A DNA stretch of 64,000 bases from Umezawaea beigongshangensis (GCF_016464305.1 NZ_JAEIOJ010000009.1:248001-312000); one strand, 5' to 3'; numbered from the stretch's first letter, positions 41,384-50,618 are shown. The notes: generated from the letters alone by a model not told the origin. Numbers and translations are program-made.

Positions 41384-41683
41384 GTGACCACCACCGAAAT
41401 GCCCGCGGTCAGCGAGTGCACCGTCACCGGGTGCTCCTACAACCACGACGGCTGTCACGCCTACGCGATCACCATCAGCGGCACGAACGGCGCCGCCGAC
41501 TGCGGGACGTTCATCCCGCTGTCCAGGAAGGGCGGCCTGGAGAAGGTCGTCGCCCAGGTCGGCGCGTGCTCGCGGTCCGACTGCCGGTTCAACGCCGAGC
41601 TGGAGTGCACGGCGTCCGGCGTGCGCGTCGGACCGGGAGCCGACGCGCACCCGGCCAACTGCCTCACCTACAGCCCCGTCTGA
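41384..41683 (+). CDS. DUF1540-like cysteine-rich small protein
   Basis: 99 residues from a GTG with GAGGAG 5-6 nt upstream. The pattern CTVTGCSYNHDGCHAYAITI, CGTF, then CSRSDCRFNAELECTASGV and a last Cys is a duplicated DUF1540 motif (CxxxxCxYN...C.A..I), expected to bind metal through clustered cysteines. No signal peptide. The function is unknown; such proteins are often abundant during stress or sporulation in Gram-positives. Confidence 0.85.
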   Translation: MTTTEMPAVSECTVTGCSYNHDGCHAYAITISGTNGAADCGTFIPLSRKGGLEKVVAQVGACSRSDCRFNAELECTASGVRVGPGADAHPANCLTYSPV

Positions 41684-41701
41684 GCGACGCCGGACACCGC
41701 C

Positions 41702-44700
41702 TCAGCCGTCCGCGCAGCAGGCGTGCCGGCCGGACTCGACCCAGTGCGGGTCGTGCCACCAGTGGCCCGCCTCCGCCCAGCGGTCGGGCAGCGGCGGCAG
41801 CACCTCGTTGCGCGGTGCGGTGCGTGCCACCGGCGTGGACTCGTAGGGGGCCAGCAGGTCGTCGACGGTGTGCAGTTCCCCGTCTGTCATGACCTGCCGC
41901 ACGTCGGCCGCCGCCGCGATGTCGGTCAGCGGATCGCCGCCGAGGAGGGTCAGGTCCGCGTAGCAGCCCGGCGCGATCCGGCCGAGCGGCCGGTCCAGGA
42001 CCTCGCCGGGGATGCGCGTGGCGGTGCTGAGGGCCTCGTGCGGGGTGAAGCCGCCGTCGACCATCGCCCTCAGGTTCAGGTGCGTGCTGATGGCGGTGGG
42101 CGTGAGCGGCGCGTCGGTGCCGGTGACGACGGTCCCGCCACCGCGCAGCACCCGCAGCGCGTCGGCGACCTGGGCCGACAGGATCGCCTGGTTCGCCGTC
42201 TGGTCGGTGGCCCGCGCCGCGGCCACGTAGGCCTGGAGCGAGGCGTACTCCCACGGCGGGTAGAGCGCGCGGACGCGCCGGTCGACGGCCAGGGCGTCGT
42301 CGCGGGCGACCAGCGGTTGCAGGACGAAGAAGGTCGGCGTCAGCGACGCTCCCGAGCGGACGAAGAGGTCGGTCACCTCCCCGTAGGCGCGGCCCAGCGG
42401 ACTGACCGTGCGCGAGTAGCCGAGCCGGTTGGTCGCGCCGAGGTGCTCCATGCCGTCGCCGCCGAACGCGAGCGCCGGGTAGTGGTAGTGCGAGGTCACC
42501 GGCACCCCGCGGCGGTGGGCCAGCTCCACGACCCGCCGGTGCAGGGTCACCGGGAGCCGCACGTAGGCCTTCACCAGGTCGTAGTCCAGCGCCCACGCGC
42601 GTTCCAGCTCCAGCGCGAGCTGCCGCTCGTCGTGGGTGGGGCGCATGAAGTTGTAGTAGATCCGGGAGCCGTCGATCGCCTCGCCGGTGGCGAAGTAGCG
42701 CGGCCCCAGTCGTGCGCCCGACTCGATCGACTCGCGCTCCTCCACCATGTGGTAGGCCGGGCTGCCCGGCGAGCGGGTCGTCGTGATGCCCAGGGACAGC
42801 CACAGCCGACCCTGCCGGGCGCCGTAGGCGTAGCCCTGCAACTCGCGGTGGTGGTGCATGTCGACCAGGCCGGGGATCACCACGGAGTCCCGCGCGTCGA
42901 CCACGCGGCCGTCGTGGCGCGTGCCTCCCGGAGCGACCGCCGCGATGCGGTTGCCCTCCACCACGACGTCGACGTCGTGCCGCAGCTCCCCCGCGACGCC
43001 GTCCCACATCCGGCCCGCGCGCACGACGGTGCGACCGCGGGGCCGCGCCGTGGTCCACGACAGGGACACCGGCACCGGCACGGGCCGCCCGCCCGCCGCC
43101 GGGACGAGCCGCAGACGCCCGTTGCTGAGGTAGAGCAGCCGCGTCGAGTCACCGCTCCAGCTCGGCGCGTCGGTGACCTCCTCGGTGATCTGCCGGGGCG
43201 GTCCCACCGGGGTGCCGTCCGGCCGCACGTCGACCACCTGCAGGACGCTGGCGACCACGAAGGCCATCCTGGTCCCGTCCGGCGACCACACCGGTCCGTC
43301 GTCCCCCCTGGTCTGGATCGACCGGCCGGGCAGGGTGTCGACGTAGCGGGACGCGCCGGTGGCGACGTCGACCAGCAGGATCTTGCTCAGGCCCTCGCGG
43401 AAGCGGGCCGAGAAGGGCACCACGGCCGCGAGGGCGATCGTCGTGCCGTCCGCGGACCACGACGGCCGTCCCGGTTCGAACGTCGCCGCGTGGACGCGGC
43501 GCACCGCCCCGGTCGCCACCTCGACGGTGTGCAGGGCGCCGGTCTGGTCGAGGAACGCCAGGTGGGTGCCCGTCGGCGACCAGCTCGCCGAGAGGACCGC
43601 CCGGTCGGGCAGGTCGGTGAGCTGGCGGTCCTCGCCGGTGGCGAGGTCGCGGACCCACAGGTCGAGCGTGCCGCCGCGGTCGCTGGAGTAGGACAGCCGC
43701 GTGCCGTCCGGCGACCACGCGGGGTCGCACTTCCAGGACGTGTCGCCGGTGAGCGGGCGGGGCGGCTCACCGATCGTCATCGTCCACAGGTCGTTGAGCG
43801 CGCGGAACGCGACGCGACGCCCGTCCGGCGAGAGCACCGGGCTGCCGATGCCGACCACGGGGCGGGGTGCCGCGGAGTCGACGTCGCGGTGCCGGCGGCG
43901 GTAGCGGGGCGGGGCGACGCTCACCGCGGCGGTGAAGCCGATCTCCCGCGCCGGGCCGCCCGCGAGCTCTCGGCCGCGGATGCGGCCGTCGGCGGTGTAG
44001 AGGAACTCGGTCCCGCGCCAGGACACCGGGAAGGGGAACACGTCCTCGCCGGTGACGACCGGGCCGCCGGTGCGCCACAGCTCGCTGCGCGCCGGTGCCG
44101 CCGCGGTGAACAGCACGTCGTCGCCGTCGGGCGTCCAGCTCGGCGCGCGGAAGGTCGTCCCGGCCGGCGCGGTGGCCAGCGTCCGCCGGTCCCCGGTCGC
44201 CACGTCGACCTCCTCGATCCGGGTGCCGCCGGAGACGAACGCGATCCGGCGGCCGTCCGGCGACCACGCCGGGTCGTACTCGTCCGCGGCGCCGCCGGGC
44301 AGCGCGGTGATCTCGCCGGTGGCGGTGTCGACGAGGTGCACGGCGTAGCGGCCGGAGCGGTCGGAGGAGCACGCGATCCGGCGGCCGTCCGGGGAGAACC
44401 GGGGTTCGCGGTGGTCGAACAGGCCGCTGGTGAGCTGCCGCGGCGCCGAGCCGTCGAGCGGCACCGTCCAGAGCTGGAAGGTGCCGTCCCGGTAGGACTG
44501 GAACACCAGCGAACGCCCGTCCGGCGCCCAGGAGGGCTGCGCGGCGTCGAACACGTCGTCGGTCAGCCGCCGGGCCCGGCCGCCCTCCGCCGGCAGCACC
44601 CACAGCACGCCGAACAGGTCGACGGCGATGCTGGCGCCGTCCGGCGAGAGCCGCGCGGCGAGGTTGGTGCCCTCGCGCAGCGGCAGGACCCGCTCGGACG

Positions 44701-44797
44701 AGCCCTCCTCCGCGGCACCCGCGTACGGGGCCGTGCCGAGCAGGACCGTCGCTCCCGCGACCCCCCTGAGCAGTTGTCGCCGACCGATCTCGACCAT
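41702..44797 (-). CDS. Tat-exported TolB-propeller/amidohydrolase fusion protein
   Basis: 1031 residues; ATG at 44797 with GGGGGA 6 nt upstream. The N-terminus GRRQLLRGVAGATVLLGTA is a twin-arginine signal. Residues about 40-620 hold eight or more TolB/WD40-like repeats of the form SPDGRRIAxxSDRxG with LWxxxxxTGE strands (two or more propeller-like groups). An amidohydrolase-1 domain follows: metal-binding VDMHHHRE, later HYHYPAL, and VTGTDAPLTPTAISTHLNLR, ending with the LGRIAPGCYADLTLLGGDPL tail typical of imidazolonepropionase-like hydrolases. Family members hydrolyse amide or ester bonds, often with periplasmic location; the substrate is unknown. Confidence 0.9.
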   Translation of the reverse strand: MVEIGRRQLLRGVAGATVLLGTAPYAGAAEEGSSERVLPLREGTNLAARLSPDGASIAVDLFGVLWVLPAEGGRARRLTDDVFDAAQPSWAPDGRSLVFQSYRDGTFQLWTVPLDGSAPRQLTSGLFDHREPRFSPDGRRIACSSDRSGRYAVHLVDTATGEITALPGGAADEYDPAWSPDGRRIAFVSGGTRIEEVDVATGDRRTLATAPAGTTFRAPSWTPDGDDVLFTAAAPARSELWRTGGPVVTGEDVFPFPVSWRGTEFLYTADGRIRGRELAGGPAREIGFTAAVSVAPPRYRRRHRDVDSAAPRPVVGIGSPVLSPDGRRVAFRALNDLWTMTIGEPPRPLTGDTSWKCDPAWSPDGTRLSYSSDRGGTLDLWVRDLATGEDRQLTDLPDRAVLSASWSPTGTHLAFLDQTGALHTVEVATGAVRRVHAATFEPGRPSWSADGTTIALAAVVPFSARFREGLSKILLVDVATGASRYVDTLPGRSIQTRGDDGPVWSPDGTRMAFVVASVLQVVDVRPDGTPVGPPRQITEEVTDAPSWSGDSTRLLYLSNGRLRLVPAAGGRPVPVPVSLSWTTARPRGRTVVRAGRMWDGVAGELRHDVDVVVEGNRIAAVAPGGTRHDGRVVDARDSVVIPGLVDMHHHRELQGYAYGARQGRLWLSLGITTTRSPGSPAYHMVEERESIESGARLGPRYFATGEAIDGSRIYYNFMRPTHDERQLALELERAWALDYDLVKAYVRLPVTLHRRVVELAHRRGVPVTSHYHYPALAFGGDGMEHLGATNRLGYSRTVSPLGRAYGEVTDLFVRSGASLTPTFFVLQPLVARDDALAVDRRVRALYPPWEYASLQAYVAAARATDQTANQAILSAQVADALRVLRGGGTVVTGTDAPLTPTAISTHLNLRAMVDGGFTPHEALSTATRIPGEVLDRPLGRIAPGCYADLTLLGGDPLTDIAAAADVRQVMTDGELHTVDDLLAPYESTPVARTAPRNEVLPPLPDRWAEAGHWWHDPHWVESGRHACCADG

Positions 44798-45050
44798 GAC
44801 GATCCCCCGATCTCGCGCACGCCGAGCAGGCGGCCGACCACGTACCGTAGCGCGGGTGAGCGTCGGCGGGCCGGAAAATTCCGGTGCGCGCGGCAGATTC
44901 GGGCGTTCGGCGGATCGCGACCGGCCCGGCGGGCGGCGCTCTCCTCGCGCACGCGCGGGAGGTCGCCCGGCGCGACCCGCCGCCGTCGCGGCACGGCCGG
45001 TCACCGTCGCACGAGAACGGTCTGCCCGGCTCCGGCGTACGCCGGAGCGG
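44798..45050. other. Intergenic region between the amidohydrolase and qsuB-like genes
   Basis: About 250 nt, including the ribosome site of the amidohydrolase at its left end. Nothing else recognised; the promoter of the amidohydrolase gene should lie here. Confidence 0.5.
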
Positions 45051-46940
45051 TCATCCGCCGTCGCGGGCCAGCCTGCCGCGGCGGTGCGCGGCCATCCCCA
45101 CGGGCGCGTTCGCGGTGCCGGAGCCGCCGTAGCCGCCGATGCGCTGCACCACCTCGAAGAAGACGCGCGAGCCGAGCACCTCGGTGCAGAAGTGCAGGTA
45201 CTCCCCGTCGGCGTCCCGGTCGTAGAGCACTCCGCACTCGCGCATCGCCGCCAGCAGCGCGCGATCGGGGGCGAACCGGGCGTCGAGGTCGTCGTAGTAG
45301 TTGTCGGGGATCGCCAGCAGCGGAGCGCCCGCGGCCCGTGCCGCCTCGGCGCAGGCGATCACGTCGTCGGAGGTGAACGCCACGTGCTGCGGCGCGGGCA
45401 CGGCCGGAGCCCAGTCGCCCCGGCGCAGCAGCGCGGCGGAGAGCACGAAGCGCACGCCCCCGCCGCCGACCGTGCGGCTGCGCATCAGCCCGAAGGGCGC
45501 GGCGACCTCCGCGACCGCCTCGGGGGCGAGTCCCAGCACGGACCGGTAGAACAGCGCGGCCTCGTCGAAGTGGTCGAAGGGCTGGGTCAGCGACACGTGG
45601 TCGGTCCCGGTGATCGCCGTGCCGCCGCGCGCTCCCGCGGGGGTGAAGTCGGCGAGCCACCCGTCGGCTCCGGGGCGGCAGAAGAACAGCGACGTGCCGT
45701 CGGGTGCGGCGACCGCGGCGAGGTCGGCCTCCCCGGCGCGGTGCTCGCGCGGCAGGACGGGCGCGAGCAGGGCCTCCGCGCGCCGGGCGGACCGGGCCGG
45801 GTCGGCGCTGTCCACGGCCAGCGCTCCCACCTCGGCGACCCCGGCCTCGGGAGCCGACGAGTTGACGAGCACCCGCGCGTCCCCCTGCTCCCACAGCTGC
45901 ACCGGCTTCGACCGGTGCTGACCGGTGTGCGCGAAGCCCAGTGCCGCCAGCGCGGCGCGCACCCGCGGCGCGGCCGCGTCGCCGACGACGACCTCGGTGA
46001 AGGCGTGACCGCCGAGTTCGGGTGCCGGGGGCACGCCGGGGCCGCGCAGCGTCTCGCGCACCCGCGCCGGGCCGCGCCCGGCCACGGCCTCCCGCAGCGC
46101 GCGCAGCGACCGCATCGCGTCGACGGCCGCCCGCCCCGGATCGGCCTGGCGGAACACGTCGTTGAAGACCTCCAGCGACAGCGGGCCGGTGTACCCGGCG
46201 GCCAGCACGTGTCCCAGGAACGCGGGCAGGTCGAACGCGCCCTGACCGGGGAACAGCCGGTGGTGACGGCTCCACCGGAGCACGTCCGCGCTCAGGTGCG
46301 GCGCGTCGGCGAGCTGGAGGAAGAACAGCTTCTCCGCCGCGATCTCCTCGATCAGCGCCGGGTCCGAGCCTCGGGAGAGCACGTGGAAGCTGTCCACGCA
46401 CAGGCCCAGCGCGGGGTGGTCGGCACGCCGGACCACCTCCCACGAGCGGTCGACGGTGTTGACGAACCTGCCCCAGGCCAGGGCCTCGTAGGCGACGCGG
46501 ACGCCGTGCCCGGCCGCCCGCTCGGCGAGCAGGCGCAGCTGCGCCGCCGCGAGTCCGTCGTCGTCGATCGCGTCCGGGGAGACCGAGGAGCACACCAGGA
46601 CCAGGTCGGCGCCCAGCTGCTCCATCAGGTCGAACTTGCGTTCCGCGCGGCGCAGGTTCGCCGCCAACACGTCGTCCGGCACGGCCTCGAAGTCGCGGAA
46701 CGGCTGGTACAGGTCGATCGTCAGGCCCAGGTCGGCGCACAGCTCGCGCACCCGGGCCGGTGAGCGCGGCGAGGCGATCAGGTCGTTCTCGAAGATCTCC
46801 ACACCGTCGAACCCGGCCGCCGCCGCCGCGGCGAGCTTGTCCTCCAGCGTGCCGGACAGGCACACCGTGGCGATGCCGGTGCGCGGTCCGCGCGTGGTCG
46901 TTCCCGTGCCGGGCAGCTCGATCGACGTCTCAGCGGACAC
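45051..46940 (-). CDS. qsuB: 3-Dehydroshikimate dehydratase, two-domain (QsuB/QuiC1 type)
   Basis: 629 residues, GTG at 46940, overlapping the 3' end of the dehydrogenase gene by 11 nt. The N-terminal half (about 1-290) is a xylose-isomerase-like TIM barrel: IATVCLSGTLEDKLAAAAAAGF, EIFENDL, YEALAWGRFVNT, CVDSFHVLSRG, FFLQLADAPH, LEVFNDVFR, with metal-binding E, D, H and E. The C-terminal half (about 310-620) is 4-hydroxyphenylpyruvate-dioxygenase-like VOC (GTDHVSLTQPFDHFDEAALFY, APQHVAFTSDDV, FCTEVLGSRVFFEVVQR). This fusion and length match C. glutamicum QsuB and Pseudomonas QuiC1, which convert 3-dehydroshikimate to protocatechuate in quinate/shikimate catabolism. Confidence 0.93.
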   Translation of the reverse strand: MSAETSIELPGTGTTTRGPRTGIATVCLSGTLEDKLAAAAAAGFDGVEIFENDLIASPRSPARVRELCADLGLTIDLYQPFRDFEAVPDDVLAANLRRAERKFDLMEQLGADLVLVCSSVSPDAIDDDGLAAAQLRLLAERAAGHGVRVAYEALAWGRFVNTVDRSWEVVRRADHPALGLCVDSFHVLSRGSDPALIEEIAAEKLFFLQLADAPHLSADVLRWSRHHRLFPGQGAFDLPAFLGHVLAAGYTGPLSLEVFNDVFRQADPGRAAVDAMRSLRALREAVAGRGPARVRETLRGPGVPPAPELGGHAFTEVVVGDAAAPRVRAALAALGFAHTGQHRSKPVQLWEQGDARVLVNSSAPEAGVAEVGALAVDSADPARSARRAEALLAPVLPREHRAGEADLAAVAAPDGTSLFFCRPGADGWLADFTPAGARGGTAITGTDHVSLTQPFDHFDEAALFYRSVLGLAPEAVAEVAAPFGLMRSRTVGGGGVRFVLSAALLRRGDWAPAVPAPQHVAFTSDDVIACAEAARAAGAPLLAIPDNYYDDLDARFAPDRALLAAMRECGVLYDRDADGEYLHFCTEVLGSRVFFEVVQRIGGYGGSGTANAPVGMAAHRRGRLARDGG

Positions 46941-47820
46941 CGGGGTGCCCTCCCTCCACCACGTCGGCGCCGACGAGTTCCTCGAAGTGGCGCAGCATCC
47001 GGTCGGCGTCGGGCTCGACGCCGGTGAACAGCCGGAACGCGTCGGCGGCCTGGAACACCGCCATGTCGCCGCCGGGCAGCACCCGGCAGCCGCGGGCCGT
47101 CGCGGCGGCCACCAGCGCGGTGCGCAGCGGCCGGTAGACCAGGTCGGCCACCCACAGACGGGGCAGCAGCAGGTCCTCGGGCACGGGGTTGCCGGGGTGC
47201 GCGGCCATGCCGGTGGGGGTGGCGTGCACCAGGCCGTCGGCGTCGGCCAGGTGCGCGGCCAGGTCGGCGCACCGGCCGGCGACGGCCCTGGTGTCGCCGA
47301 ACCGGGCGCGCAGGGACGCCGCCAGCTCCCCGGCGCGACGCTCGTGCAGGTCGAGCACGCGCACCTCGCCGGCGCCGAGGGTGAGCAGCGCGTGGGCCAC
47401 GGCGGCGCCTGCTCCGCCCGCGCCGAGCAGCACCACGCGCTCCAGCTCCACGTCGGGCAGGCCGCGGCCGACGCTGCGGGCGAAGCCGGACCAGTCGGTG
47501 TTGTGGCCCACCGCGCGTCCCTCCTGCAGCACGACCGTGTTCACCGCGCCGAGCGCCCGCGCGTCGGGCGACAGCGCGTCGAGGTGCGGGATCACCAGCT
47601 GCTTGCAGGGGTGGGTCACGTTCAGGCCGTCGTAGCCGGCGAGGCGGGTCGCGGCGAGCACCTCGCCGATCGCCGCGCCGGGCAGGCCGAGCACGTCCAG
47701 GTCGAGGCGGCGGTAGAGGTAGCGCAGACCCAGCCGGTCGGCCTCGCGCTCGTGCACGGCCGGGGTCAGCGACGGGCCGATGCCCGAACCGATCAGGCCG
47801 ATGAGGTGCCCTTCGCGCAC
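46930..47820 (-). CDS. qsuD: Quinate/shikimate dehydrogenase (AroE fold, QsuD-like)
   Basis: 296 residues, GTG at 47820 with GGAGGGG 3 nt upstream. Oxidises shikimate (and probably quinate) with NAD(P). Landmarks: GLIGSGIGPSLTPAVHE, catalytic K73 in NVTHPCKQ, D109 in GHNTDWSGF, the Rossmann GAGGAGAAVAHAL loop, GGDMAVFQAADAFRLFTG. The GIGxSxTPAxHE form and co-transcription with a dehydroshikimate dehydratase favour a catabolic role over biosynthetic AroE. First gene of the two-gene operon, divergent from the TetR gene. No dehydroquinase gene lies beside it. Confidence 0.92.
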   Translation of the reverse strand: MREGHLIGLIGSGIGPSLTPAVHEREADRLGLRYLYRRLDLDVLGLPGAAIGEVLAATRLAGYDGLNVTHPCKQLVIPHLDALSPDARALGAVNTVVLQEGRAVGHNTDWSGFARSVGRGLPDVELERVVLLGAGGAGAAVAHALLTLGAGEVRVLDLHERRAGELAASLRARFGDTRAVAGRCADLAAHLADADGLVHATPTGMAAHPGNPVPEDLLLPRLWVADLVYRPLRTALVAAATARGCRVLPGGDMAVFQAADAFRLFTGVEPDADRMLRHFEELVGADVVEGGHPGVR

Positions 47821-47840
47821 GTCCCCTCCCTCAATGGACG

Positions 47841-47854
47841 AACTGGTGAGTTAG
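47841..47854. promoter_or_regulatory. Candidate TetR operator in the qsuD-tetR divergent promoter
   Basis: AACTGGTGAGTTAG. The same pattern AACTRGTRMRTTAG recurs upstream of the transporter (48647-48660), and its TGGTGAGTT core recurs on the minus strand at 48634-48621. It sits 21 nt upstream of the qsuD start codon, where it would overlap the promoter. Confidence 0.6.
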
Positions 47855-47935
47855 TTGTACCTCGCGGCACGCCGTCGCGGAAGGGCGCCGGCCGCAGTTC
47901 TAAGGTTGGGGTGTTCCGACGCGAGAGGACCCGAC

Positions 47936-48583
47936 GTGGCAGCACCCCGTGCCGAGGGCCAGGACAGGCAGCGCGACGCGGAGCGGACCCGCGCCGAGAT
48001 CCTCGACGTGGCGACCCGCGAGTTCGCCGACCAGGGCTACACCGGTGCGCGGGTGGACGAGATCGCCGCGAAGACGAGCACCACCAAGCGGATGATCTAC
48101 TACTACTTCGGCGGCAAGGAGCAGCTCTACGTCGCCGTGCTGGAGCGGGCCTACTCGGTGATCCGCGCGGTCGAGCAGGAGCTGGACGTCGAGCACCTCG
48201 CCCCGGTCGAGGCGATCCGCGGCCTCGCCGAGCTGACCTTCGACCACCACGAGTCGCACCCGGACTTCGTGCGCCTGGTGAGCATCGAGAACATCCACCG
48301 CGCCGAGCACATCGCCACGTCCGCGACGCTGGCGAACCTGGCCAACCCCGCTCTCGACGTGCTGGCCCGCATCCTGGAGCGGGGCCGCGCGGACGGCGTG
48401 TTCCGCCAGGACGTCGACGCGCTCGACGTGCACATGGCCATCAGCGCGTTCTGCGTCTTCCGGGTCGCGAACCGGTACACGTTCCGGGCGATCTTCGAGC
48501 GGGACATGCTGGACCCCGGTCGGCGCGAGCACCACCGCCGGATGCTCGGCGACGCGGTCGTGGCGTACCTGACCGCCCGCTGA
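47936..48583 (+). CDS. TetR-family regulator, probable shikimate/quinate-responsive repressor
   Basis: 215 residues from a GTG with GAGAGGA 6 nt upstream; an in-frame start at 47855 would add 27 residues and lie in the operator region. The HTH is RAEILDVATREFADQGYTGARVDEIAAKT, then TKRMIYYYFGGKEQLYVAVLE. The C-terminal domain is TetR_C-like with ENIHRAEHIATSATLANL. It lies between the catabolic operon and the transporter it most likely controls; I infer that shikimate, quinate or dehydroshikimate is the inducer. Confidence 0.88.
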   Translation: MAAPRAEGQDRQRDAERTRAEILDVATREFADQGYTGARVDEIAAKTSTTKRMIYYYFGGKEQLYVAVLERAYSVIRAVEQELDVEHLAPVEAIRGLAELTFDHHESHPDFVRLVSIENIHRAEHIATSATLANLANPALDVLARILERGRADGVFRQDVDALDVHMAISAFCVFRVANRYTFRAIFERDMLDPGRREHHRRMLGDAVVAYLTAR

Positions 48584-48603
48584 CCGCGTGCCGCAACACG
48601 CCC

Positions 48604-48660
48604 TTGACAGCGACGGGCGACTCAACTCACCATCTGGTACGTAACCAACTAGTACATTAG
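48604..48660 (+). promoter_or_regulatory. Transporter promoter region with paired TetR-type motifs
   Basis: TTGACA at 48604-48609 looks like a -35 element. Two copies of the candidate operator follow: CTCAACTCACCATC (48621-48634, inverted) and AACTAGTACATTAG (48647-48660). The inverted-then-direct arrangement would cover the -10 region. Confidence 0.55.
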
Positions 48661-48803
48661 CGGCGGGCGACACCTCCCGGCGCACGCGACTGCTCCCGGA
48701 CCCGGACGACCTCCGCGTCCGGCCGTTCCCGCACGCCCGCACCCCTCCCGGCATGCCGATCGCCCCCCGTCTTGCACCGGCGCAATTCGCAGAGGAGCAC
48801 ACC

Positions 48804-50147
48804 GTGCCCACTCCCCCGGCAGGTCCCGTACCGCAGGCTCAGCCGCGCAGGGCGGCGGTGGCCGCCTGGATCGGCAGCGCACTGGAGTACTACGACTTCT
48901 TCATCTACGGCACGGCAGCCGCCCTGGTCTTCGGCAAGATCTTCTTCCCCGCCTCGGACCCGGCCACCGGCACGCTGCTCGCACTGGCCACCTTCGGCGT
49001 CGGCTACCTCGCCCGCCCGCTCGGCGCCCTCGTCCTGGGCCACGTCGGAGACCGGGTGGGACGCAAGAAGGTCCTGGTGTCCACGCTGCTGCTCATGGGC
49101 GCGGCCACCTTCCTGGTGGGCTGCCTGCCCACCTACGACGACATCGGCGTGCTCGCGCCGGTGCTGCTCGTGACGATGCGCCTGCTCCAGGGCCTCTCGG
49201 CGGGCGGCGAGCAGGCCGGCGCCAACTCCATGACGCTGGAGCACGCCCCGGACGAGCGGCGCGCCCACTACACCAGCTTCACCCTCAGCGGCACGCAGGC
49301 CGGGCAGATCCTCGCCACCGCGATCTTCCTGCCCGTCGCCGCCCTGCCGGAGGAGCAGCTGCTCAGCTGGGGCTGGCGCGTGCCGTTCTGGCTCAGCGCG
49401 GTGGTCGTCGTCGCGGGCTTCCTGATCCGCCGCACGCTGGAGGAGACGCCGGTCTTCCAGCGCGAGGCCGGGCGCGACGACCTCGCCGAGCTGCCGGTCG
49501 CCGTGCTGTTCCGCGAGCACTGGGCGGACGTGCTGCGGGTCGTCGTCGCGGCCGTCATCGCCTCCGTCAGCACGATCTTCACCGTCTTCGCCCTGTCCTA
49601 CGGGGTGAACACCGTGGGGCTGGACCGCACGCCGATGCTGTGGGTCGGCGTGCTCGCCAACGTCGTGGCGCTCGTCGCGATCCCGCTGTGGGCCGGACTG
49701 GCCGACCGGATCGGGCGCAAGCCGGTGTTCATCGGCGGCTCGCTGGGGTGCGCGGTGCTGATGTTCGGCTACCTGTGGGCGATCTCCGCGGAGAACTACC
49801 CGCTGGTCTTCGTCATCGGCATCACGATGTTCGGCGTGGTCTACAGCGCGGTCAACGGCGTGTGGCCCTCGTTCTACGGCGAGATGTTCAGCGCCAGGGT
49901 CCGCATGTCCGGCACGGCCATCGGCACGCAGATCGGCTTCGCCGTGGGCGGGTTCGCCCCCACGATCGCGGTGGCGCTGGCCGGGACCGGCCGGGAGAGC
50001 TGGCTGGGCGTCGCGGCGTTCACCGCCGTGCTGTGCCTGGTGAACGTCGCCGCCGTCGCCACCGCGCGGGAGACCCACCGCGTGCCGACCGACGACCTGG
50101 GCACGCGCCGCGCGGCGTCGGCCCCCGCTGCGTCCTCCGGGCCGTGA
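48804..50147 (+). CDS. MHS-family MFS transporter, probable shikimate/quinate permease
   Basis: 447 residues from a GTG with AGGAG 7 nt upstream. Twelve membrane segments. Metabolite:H+ symporter signatures are SALEYYDFFIYGTAAALVFG in TM1, GHVGDRVGRKKVL in loop 2-3, and LLQGLSAGGEQAGA in TM4, as in ShiA, KgtP and ProP. The neighbouring qsu-like genes and shared operator motif suggest uptake of shikimate or quinate, inferred from context. Confidence 0.9.
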   Translation: MPTPPAGPVPQAQPRRAAVAAWIGSALEYYDFFIYGTAAALVFGKIFFPASDPATGTLLALATFGVGYLARPLGALVLGHVGDRVGRKKVLVSTLLLMGAATFLVGCLPTYDDIGVLAPVLLVTMRLLQGLSAGGEQAGANSMTLEHAPDERRAHYTSFTLSGTQAGQILATAIFLPVAALPEEQLLSWGWRVPFWLSAVVVVAGFLIRRTLEETPVFQREAGRDDLAELPVAVLFREHWADVLRVVVAAVIASVSTIFTVFALSYGVNTVGLDRTPMLWVGVLANVVALVAIPLWAGLADRIGRKPVFIGGSLGCAVLMFGYLWAISAENYPLVFVIGITMFGVVYSAVNGVWPSFYGEMFSARVRMSGTAIGTQIGFAVGGFAPTIAVALAGTGRESWLGVAAFTAVLCLVNVAAVATARETHRVPTDDLGTRRAASAPAASSGP

Positions 50148-50153
50148 CGCGCC

Positions 50154-50192
50154 GGCGGCGTCCGCGGTCCACTGTGGACCGCAGACGCCGCC
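50154..50192. terminator. Strong hairpin terminator
   Basis: GGCGGCGTC-CGCGGTCCAC pairs with the following half (about 18 bp with one mismatch), between the convergent transporter and inhibitor genes. Confidence 0.85.
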
Positions 50193-50201
50193 GCCGTGCG
50201 A

Positions 50202-50618
50202 TCAGAGGAACTTGTGCGAGGCGTTGTTGTCGTAGGTGTTGGTGAGGTTGCCGGAGGTGCCGGGGGCGAACGTGTCGTAGGTGCCGCCGTAGTTGCTGTT
50301 GAAGTACACCCGGACGCTCCTGGAGCTGCGGTTCCAGGCCGATCGGGCGTCGTTCTTGACGCACAGGCCCTGGCCCGTGCCGGCCGACTTGAAGTCGTAG
50401 CAGCTCGGCTGCGACGCGCCGTAGTTGGAGATCGACGTGGTGAAGTCCGACAGCGATCCCCCGAAGTCGTCCAGGTAGTAGAGGCAGAACTCCCCCGGTT
50501 CGCAGATCCCGTTGCGCGGTGTCGCAGCCGATGCGGCCGTCGCACCCGCCAGCACCAGGGCGGCCGCTCCGGCCACCGCCGTCGCCGCGCGCACGAACCT
50601 CGTCCTGAACGTGGTCAT
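50202..50618 (-). CDS. Secreted peptidase inhibitor, family I36 (SMPI-like)
   Basis: 138 residues, ATG with GGAGG upstream. Signal peptide (RTRFVRAATAVAGAAALVLAG ... ASA). The mature domain, about 105 residues, has a C-x6-C pair at the start (CEPGEFC) and a gamma-crystallin-like fold signature LYYLDDFGGSLSDF, then CYDF, VKNDARSAWNRSSRSVRVY, GTYDTFAPGTSGNL. It is similar in length and layout to Streptomyces metalloproteinase inhibitor SMPI. It probably blocks an extracellular metalloprotease. Confidence 0.9.
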   Translation of the reverse strand: MTTFRTRFVRAATAVAGAAALVLAGATAASAATPRNGICEPGEFCLYYLDDFGGSLSDFTTSISNYGASQPSCYDFKSAGTGQGLCVKNDARSAWNRSSRSVRVYFNSNYGGTYDTFAPGTSGNLTNTYDNNASHKFL

